Shown here piece after piece: positions 56,077 to 64,000 of a DNA stretch of 64,000 bases. Made by a program: the position numbers and the translations under genes. Each line of letters starts with the position of its first letter. Within the stretch, counting starts at the first letter, position 1. The DNA is from Parietaria judaica. Its lineage: Eukaryota; Streptophyta; Magnoliopsida; Rosales; Urticaceae. The stretch is from NCBI GenBank assembly GCA_954871525.1, contig OX940860.1:27188001-27252000 (forward strand), read 5' to 3'. Below the pieces are notes generated by a model. The model was not told where the DNA came from and did not search any database. It saw only the letters and a list, made by a program, of their open reading frames with translations.

Positions 56077-59000
56077 ATGGCAGATTTTAGAAGCAACAAT
56101 GGCGGATCTATGAATCTCGTCACCTTTAGCCACTCGCTGTCGATCAAGCTGCACGAGACGAACTTCCTCGTCTAGAAACAACAAATCCTTTCAGCTATTT
56201 TCGGACATGGCCTTGAGGAGTATCTCTTCAACAAGAATCTTGCACCTCCAAGATTTGAAGAATCTGGATCCACAAATAGAGCATTCATTCTTTTCTGTAA
56301 ACAAGATCATCTTCTCATGTCATGGATCTTGACCTCAATCTCAGATCTGCTTCTTCCTCAGATGGTTGGCTGTGATTCAAGCTATGTTCTGTGGAACCGA
56401 TTAGTTGAATACTTCACCTTGCAAACAAGATCCAAAGCTCGTCAACTAAAGCTCGAATTACAGAGCATCAAGAAAGAAGGACTTTCTTTGCGAGATACCG
56501 CAAAGATCAAGTCAATCGTGGATTCTTTAAACTCTGTTGGAACTTTCTTGACGGCTGAAGATCACATCGATGTGATTCTCAATAGATTGCCACCGGAGTA
56601 CGAATCTTTTGTCACGTCTTTTGAGTTCAGCACGGCACAATATTCAGTCGCATCGATTGAATCGATGCTTCTATCACGGGAAGCTCGCCGTCAAAAGACG
56701 TCTATAGGATCGGAGATCAACATCTCTGCAAATTACACGGCGAATCAAAACTTCTTGCAAAGAGGTAATCCTTCTCAACATGCCTCTCGCTTTCATTCAT
56801 CGCCCAATAATCCTCGATTTGGAGCGAGTTCTGGAATACGTGGGCGAGCCAATTTCTGTGGAATGCCAACTTTGTGGAAAGTTAGGGCACATTGTTGCTG
56901 AGTGCTACTATCGTTTTTATCAATCATTCCAGATTCCGACGAATCTGGCCAGGCGAAGCAAACTTCAATCCTCACCTCAAGTTCATGCTACCTTCTCAAA
57001 CCCTGAGGTCAGTTATGACTTTGATTGGTATCCTGACTTAGGAGCAACAAACCACGACACTCCGGACCCTCAGAATGTGCAGCACAACCATGAATTTCGA
57101 GGAAAAAGCCAAGTGCAAGTTGGTAATGGTGCAGGTTTTTCCATCTCTCGCATTAGTTATTCAAAAATGAAATCCTCTCTTACACACAAAACTTTCCATT
57201 TACACAAACTTCTTCTTATTCCTAAAATTAGCAAAAAATTGCTTTCTGTGTGTCAATTCTGCAAAGACAATGGAGTATTCTTTGAGTTTCATGATGACTT
57301 TTGTCTTGTTAAAAACAATAAAACACGTGAAGTTGTCATAGAAGAGAAGCTCAAAGATGGACTCTATTGCTTTGACTCATCAAGTGTTAATCTCCCATCA
57401 AAATTTAAGCACTCAAGTCCTTATACTTTGTCTACAGATTTCTTTCCCGTCTCTGTAAATTCAGTTTCTGCTTGTAATGTCTTTGATTTGTGGCATAACA
57501 GACTAGCTCACCCTTCTTCTAAAGTTGTTCGTGATGTATTAGTCAAATGTAATATGCCTTTATCCAATAAACAAGCTGCTCACTTTTGTGATTTTTGTTG
57601 TCATGGCAAATTACATAGATTGCCTTTTACTCAGTCAAATTTTGTCTACACTAAGCCTCTTGAACTCATCCACTCTGATATATGGGGTCCTTCCCCTATG
57701 TTGTCTAACAGTGGATACAAGTACTATGTGACCTTTGTAGATGCGTTCTCATGTTTTACTTGGAGATTTCTTCTCAAACTCAAGAGTGAAGTTCACACTG
57801 TATTTGAGCAGTTCAAAGCTCAAGTTGAAAAGCAATTGCAGTCTTCTATTATTACACTCCAGTCGGACTGGGGAGGCGAGTATGAGGCTCTAAAGGGTTT
57901 TCTTGCCAAGCACGACATTCTACACAAGGTCTCTTGTCCCCATACACAACAACAAAATGGCGTGGCCGAGAGGAAGCACCGCACAATCATTGAGCATGGC
58001 TTGACTCTCCTTCATAGAGCATCCTTGCCAATGAAATTTTGGGATGAGGCTTTCAGATGTTCTGTGTATGTCTCTAATAGATTGCCAACAACTGCTCTTC
58101 ACAGAAAATCACCTCTTGAGGTTCTATTTAACAAACAACCAGACTACAACTCCCTTAGAGTATTTGGATGTGCGTGTTACTCAAATCTCAGGCCGTATAA
58201 CAAGCATAAACTGCAATACATCAGCACTAGATGCACATTTCTGGGATACTCTATTAATCACAAGGGCTACAAGTACATGAGCTCAAATGGGAGAATCTAC
58301 ATAAGTAGGGATGTCTTATTCGACGAGGTGTCATTCCCATTTTCAACCATAAACACTAGCCCTAAGTGTGTCCCTCATACTGGTGTTCTACCATCAGCTA
58401 CACCTCCTATTGCAACCCTAGATTCTTTCAGCCCTGTGTATGAAGCTGTAGCTTCTGAGCGTGAAGTTGTGCATGAAGCTGTAACATCTGAGCAGTCGAA
58501 CGAGCTATCACCCGGTAACTCTTACTCCAAATCCAACTCCAGCTCCAACTCCAGCTCTTCTCTCAGCCAAGATCACTCGTATTCCATCCATGCATATGTA
58601 TTTTAACACTCACCATATGGTCACGATGAGCAAAAATGGCATTCAAATGCCCTGTGTATTTGTTTCCTCTGCCCTTGAGCCTTCCAATGTACGCCAAGCC
58701 CTTGCTCATCAGCCTTGCCTTCCAATGTACGCCAAGCCCTTGCTCATCAACCTTGGAGACTTTCCATGCAAGCTGAGATGACAACTTTTTTCCAAGAATT
58801 GCACATGGACTCTTGTCTCTCTCCCGCTAAACAGGCATTCAATTGGGTGTAAATGGGTGTTTAAAGTCAAAGAAAACCCTGATGGGTCTATTTAGAAGTA
58901 CAAGGCTCGTCTTGTGGCTCAAGGCTTCCACCAACAGCCGGGTTTTGACTTCAATGAGACGTTCAACCCTGTGGTCAAACCAACCACCATTCGTGTTGTC

Positions 59001-60235
59001 CGTACTCTTGCGCTTTCCCAGAATTGGCCAGTTCGCCAACTTGATGTCAATAATGCCTTTCTCAATGACATTCTCCAAGAGGAAGTCTACATGCGACAAC
59101 CTCCGGGCTTTGAATCTTTGGACAACCCACAATTGGTCTGCAAACTGCATAAGGCTTTATATGGGCTCAAGCAGGCACCAAGGGCCTGGTTTGATCGGCT
59201 CAATCAAGCTCTTCTCTCCCTTGGATTTATGCACACCAAGTCCGATCATTCTCTTTTCATTCACCACAATTCAGACCATGTTACTTACATTCTGGTCTAT
59301 GTGGATGACATTTTGATTACTGGGAACAATGCTTTGGCTATTGAACGCCTTATCACCAAGCTCAATAATGCATTATCTCTCAAGGACATGGGACTGTTGA
59401 GCTACTTCCTTGGCATCCAAGTTACACGCACCACAGAGGGATTTCATCTCAATCAGGCCAAGTATGTTCGTGACCTTCTGCTTAAGGCCAAGATGATCAG
59501 CTGTAGCCCAGCTCCCACGCCCATGCTGTCCAGTCTTAAGGTGCGTGCTCATGATGGAGAACCTCTTGAATATGTTCATGGCTATTGGAGCTTGGTGGGT
59601 GCTTTCCAATATGTTAATATTACACGCCCCTATATTGCCTTTAGCGTGAACTGTGTATGCCAGTTCATGTAGAAACCAACAGACGTGCATCTCCAGACTG
59701 TCAAGCGTATCTGCAAGGGTCTCACGATTATGGCTTGCATCTCCGGCGTGCACAATCGCTCAATCTTGTTGGCTTCAGTGATGCTGATTGGGCCTCTGAC
59801 CTTGACGATTGTCGGTCTACTTCAGACCACTGTGTGTATCTAGGTCCCAATCTAATCTCTTGGCTTTCAAAGAAACAGCGCACGGTGTCACGTTCCAGCA
59901 CTGAAGCGGAGTATAAGAGCTTGGATGGTCTCGTCTGTGAGGTGATTTGGCTCACTTCCCTCCTTCGGGAATTGCGTGTGCCCCTGCCCTCCTCACCGGT
60001 GCTTTGGTGTGACAACCTCAGTAGTAATCTTCTCTTAGCCAACCCAGTGCTTCACGCCCTGACCAACCACATTGAACTCGATATGTACTTTGTTCGTGAA
60101 AAAGTATCACGTCGAGAAATCATCATCCAACATGTGCCGTCTGTTGATCAAATAGCTGACACGTTGACAAAGCCACTATCAGAACCACAGTTCAAGCATC
60201 TCTGTTTCAATATTCACCTTGAGGGGGGATGTTAG
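56077..60235 (+). pseudogene. Copia element 2 gag-pol, multiply broken
   Basis: ATG at 56077 opens gag; TAG at 56173-56175 stands where Trp is expected. A frameshift near 56860 precedes the zinc knuckle CQLCGKLGHIVAEC. The protease motif is WYPDLGATNH, with Leu in place of the Ser after the catalytic Asp. Integrase (57480-58080) keeps HSDIWGP, QSDWGGEY and GVAERKH. Further frameshifts occur near 58600 and 59660, a stop at 58893, and a 38 bp tandem duplication at 58680-58750. Reverse transcriptase retains YVDDI (~59298); RNase H retains SDADWAS and SSTEAEY (59770-59920). Ends at TAG 60233. Confidence 0.9.
60220..60229 (+). other. Polypurine tract of copia element 2
   Basis: TGAGGGGGGA just before the 3' LTR. 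Confidence 0.75.
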
Positions 60236-60410
60236 AGTATAGTTGTTGTATAAACTTTATGTATAGCTGTAGTTAGTAGTGCTAGATGTAGTTATCAGTG
60301 CTAGTTAATTTGGGTATAAATATCAGGTTGTAACCGACTCATTATTCAAGTCAATACAATCATAATCTTCTTTCAATTCTGTTTGGCTCTCTCTCTTTTG
60401 CATCTTATCA
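60230..60410 (+). repeat. Copia element 2, 3' LTR
   Basis: TGTTAGAGTATAG ... GCATCTTATCA; TATAAATA at 60315-60322. Confidence 0.88.
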
Positions 60411-60415
60411 CTCAT

Positions 60416-63400
60416 CTCGTGTTGTATTCACTCAATAATTGTATCATTTTAATCGTATTCATGAGCTCATGATATTCTTTAATCAAACCCGTCCATTCAT
60501 ATTTTATTGTAACTACTTCATGTTTCGTGTGGGAGGACTAGATTGCCCTACCCTTAGTTTTACCAAACATAAGAGAATTATGATAACAAACATATTTTGA
60601 AAAGTTTAAAATTCATAAAAAAAAAATAGATAAAAATAAACACGACACCATTAAATGGTACTTATTACATCTACTATAAATAATGAAAAAACGTACTCTA
60701 TAATCCATTTTTTCCTTGCCACGCATATGATTACCATTGTCACTAGCTACTTGTCACCTTAACGACCACAAGCTTGATCTTCACTAATAAATACAGCTTT
60801 GAAATTCTTAAGAGTTACACTTTTGCGTGCAAGTTAGATTAATTTAGTACGTATTTATATGTGTGTATTAATTTATGTCATTAGGGTTATCCATGTAATT
60901 GAGTATATATAGGCTATTAATTTTCCGGTTTAAATTAAATAAGCCAACTTTAAGAGTATGTCTATAATTTGTAATCGCTGATATTACAACTTACAAGGGT
61001 AATTACAAAGTCTTTGAAAAAGAATGATTTAATTACCAAACTATAGGCATGTCTATATTAAGTTATTAACTATTAAGGGTTATGATATTATTTTAAGTTA
61101 ATTTTTTTTTAACACAATCCAATATTTGTTTTCTTTTAAGAGAGAATACTCATAATAAAAAAGGTTATTGTTGATAAAATGTAAATAAACATATATAGTG
61201 AATCTATTTATGTTATTTGGTTCTCGCAATATTGTTATCAAACGTGTATAAAGATCTTATAGCTCTATTATATATATATATACTTTCATTTCAAGCGAAA
61301 CACATAGCATATTTTAATCGATTTTTTTTCAAATACGTAAACAAATAGAAATCATAAGCAACTATATTAAAGCGACTATTAGACATATAAATAGATAATA
61401 TTACTTTTCGAAGGATAGTAGAATAGATTTATCGAGTCAAGAAGGGAGAGAGAATGAGAAGAGTCGAATCAAATCTTGAATGATATTTTTTTTGTTTCAA
61501 GTGAGCGTATGCACATGCACCACTCATGCATATGTAGCTCCGCCACTATATACACACACAACGCGGGGGCAGAAGAAAAGTGCTTTTGTGGTGGTTTATG
61601 CCATTTTTCTAACATTGCTGAATTTTTCTAACAGTTTAATCAATTATTTTTCTCGTCGGCTCGAGTGGAATATCCGAGTCCGCCCCTAACGTACATTTCA
61701 CATAATTTGTTTTTTGTGGCGTATGTCACATATCTAGCTCTCTAGGTTTTCGGTACCTGTCTAGAACTCATATTCCATCCATGCATATGTATTTTGGACG
61801 AAAGAGCAAGACATTAAAAACAATTTGCGACTTAATAGTTTTAGAAATATTGGATCAATGTGCCTACTGAGCCTAACTTACGTGACATTTATGGTTTCTT
61901 TAAGTATATATCATCAACCCTTTATGACATGTCACATGGCATAATTATTATTTTATAATTATGGAGAAGGCGTATTTCATGGGCATTCATACGCTCTCTC
62001 ACGTAAAGTTGATTGTTCCAATTGTGTGCATCAATAATTGACTTACACTATATATATATATGTATATAATCCTCAATGTATATAACGATGGAAAATAAAG
62101 AGAAGTTGACGTATAAATTTTTACTTACAGAATAAACTTACTAAAAACATCAATTGCGATCAATGTTAATTCTATCAGTTCCCTCAAACTAAATGATATT
62201 GCATTATATAGCTGTGAAACAGATATAAAAACGGATTTGAGACACCAACTTAATCTTTGTGCCAATCTAGTTGGGATTCACGATCGCTTTGCGAGATGTT
62301 GGGCGCCTCCATCTTTTGTTTATAAAAAAGTAGATAGCAATTTTATCACGAATGATTAGATGAATTGTCAAGAAGATATGTAAAGATTTTTTTATTATTG
62401 AAATCTATATTGTTGGCATGCTAAATGTGTCGAAGTCTCTTGTCAATAATGGAAACTAAATATGTCCATAAATTTGATTTAATACAGTTGTTTACCAACA
62501 TTTATAAACAAGTCGAGATGGAAAATAAAATCAACGAAAATAAATTTTGAAAGTACAATGACTCTTTCAACGCTAAAGAAAATATATTCGGAGAGAGTAG
62601 AAAAAGGGTTACGTGTGATATATATTGCATATTGAAATATAATATATTTATGTTGTTCAAAATAGTACAAATTAAATTGATCCAGCTAAGAAGTATATGG
62701 GGAAGCACTAATTATGATTTTTAAGTATAACCTATTTCTTATTTTTTTAATTTATTTTATATAAGTCGTAATAATAAATATAAATTACAAGAGTTTACTA
62801 TATATACACAAAAGGAGAGGAAAAAAGTAACGAAATCTGAAATTGTCACTTTAATAATTATAATCGTCAACAAGCAGAATTCAGATGAGAAAGCCACCTA
62901 TGCTCGATGTCGAGAACCGATTTCTGACCATGAAACATGAGCAATCATAAAGAGTGAGATATAAAGTACGATTTATATAATGATTCTTGTAAAATTCAAA
63001 TATATAAGGATATAAATATATGACCCTGAATTTTGTATTGATTTAAAAATTATTTTCATATATAATTTCTTGTAGATATCGTTATAAATTTCCTAGTTTT
63101 CTCATCTAAGGCATTAGTCATGCTTTTACATAATATTTTAACTATACTGTTGGATTAATATGTGAATAATTCAAGCTGGCAATTAATAATCCTTGAAAAA
63201 AAAAACACACACACACGGTCTGCCATTATATATATATATATTGAGCCAATAAGTGCTTGCTGTAACTTGTATATATAATATTCTTTTGTTTATGGTGGTG
63301 GCTCGATAGGAAACCAACGTCAAAGGTTTTCTAACCGATTTATCCAAAGAAATATTAAATATTTTAAGACAATTTTGTGTCGTTATCAAATTAAATCACG

Positions 63401-64000
63401 ATTTCCAAGACCATAATTCTTTTAAGTTTTGAAGCTCACATAGTTACATACATATAAAATGTTTAGAAACTAGAACTATATTCAAGTTCAAGCCGCCAGG
63501 AATATATGATGGCTTTATATTAATAATCATTTTCTTCCGAAATTTATTTAAATAATGAAGAAACTTTGAATAAATTGATTCCGTCCGAGAAAAAGTATAT
63601 AGAAAAATTATAAATAAAAAAGAGAGACGAAAATTGCTGATTTTTTTTTTTTTTTTGTGTGTCTGTTTTAATGTTTATTGCTTTATACAATGATTATATC
63701 GTATTCCTAAAGTTGTGTTTTGTCATTATTTAGAGCTTCTCTCACATTTATTTTTGTCGCGTGTAATCCTTTTTGTCAAGTTATCATAATACTTTAAAGG
63801 ATTAAATAGGGAAAAAATATGCAAAGTCGGGGTTATATAGGATTACAGAGTACAATCACGAATTACATAAAGATAAAATTGTTAAACATGTAGGAGCTGT
63901 ATAGGGACACAAATACAAATAAATGGACAATTTTTTATTAAACTGAAAGCTAAATGCTTACTAAATTAAAGTTATATAAGTTAAACACAAATTTTAGTCT
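60416..64000. other. Gene-poor AT-rich DNA
   Basis: No supported gene over 3.6 kb; the longest frames are about 70 codons without domains. Contains small TA/CA microsatellites (61270, 62050, 63225) and CATATGTAGCTCCGCCACTA near 61528, again like an isolated MITE end. Confidence 0.6.

Larger units (their letters stand above)
55869..60410 (+). mobile_element. Ty1/copia element with short LTRs (Ale/Retrofit-like), degenerate
   Basis: LTRs of 170 and 181 bp (the 3' copy has ~14 extra bases), a tRNA-type primer site and a polypurine tract enclose a broken gag-pol. No clean target duplication (left CATCG, right CTCAT). Short LTRs and the gag type fit the Ale/Retrofit group. Confidence 0.88.

Noticed and set aside
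55864..60415. Target duplication for the older copia element
   Set aside because: CATCG on the left and CTCAT on the right do not match well enough to claim.

Overview
This is a 64 kb piece of a plant nuclear genome, most likely a eudicot. Evidence for this is the intron-containing plant genes, the AT-rich and gene-poor intergenic DNA, the plant-type retrotransposons (Tat-type Ty3/gypsy, Tork-like and Ale-like Ty1/copia), hAT and Mutator-like DNA transposons, tRNA-derived SINEs, and the neighbouring pair AXR4-like / F-box-LysM, which also sits side by side in Arabidopsis. No prokaryotic, organellar, rRNA or CRISPR feature was seen. Only three host genes look intact; most of the rest is mobile DNA at different stages of decay.

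Layout. 205-8240: a Mutator-like element of the Kaonashi type (213-8232, ~120 bp terminal inverted repeats, 8 bp target duplication). It carries a broken MuDR transposase gene on + and a convergent DUF1985 + Ulp1-like (C48) peptidase gene on -, with a ~90 bp minisatellite expanded in three places and a nested MITE. 8440-8990: LINE-like zinc-knuckle remnant. 9046-23268: a 14.2 kb Tat-lineage Ty3/gypsy element with 1267 bp LTRs and 5 bp duplication CCTAC. Besides gag and a dual-RNase-H pol it holds three extras: a TCGA-rich leader repeat, an intron-bearing fragment of an ABCG/PDR transporter gene between gag and pol, and a spliced antisense gene next to the 3' LTR with its own TATA box. 23.3-31.2 kb: hAT elements, an RNase H remnant, small MITEs and repeats. 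31951-38587 (-): a complete 13-exon aminopeptidase P gene. 38.9-41.6 kb: a MITE sharing the MULE terminus, a hAT element full of ATCCGGAT motifs, a solo LTR and a hairpin MITE. 41716-43970 (+): AXR4-like gene. 45330-47113 (+): F-box/LysM gene. 47872-53761: young copia element (711 bp LTRs, TSD GTGAC) whose polyprotein is broken by only three in-frame stops. 53.9-54.8 kb: GC-rich minisatellites. 55869-60410: older small-LTR copia element with frameshifts. 60.4-64 kb: AT-rich DNA with no gene seen.

How it works together: aminopeptidase P (organellar Xaa-Pro peptidase), AXR4 (ER factor for auxin influx carrier trafficking) and the F-box/LysM protein are separate housekeeping/regulatory genes that have kept intact frames while transposons filled promoters, introns and spacers around them. 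None of the autonomous transposons appears fully functional, but several non-autonomous ones have perfect target duplications. Exon borders were placed by eye from GT-AG (or GC-AG) signals, reading-frame continuity and family resemblance; no alignment or database search was run.
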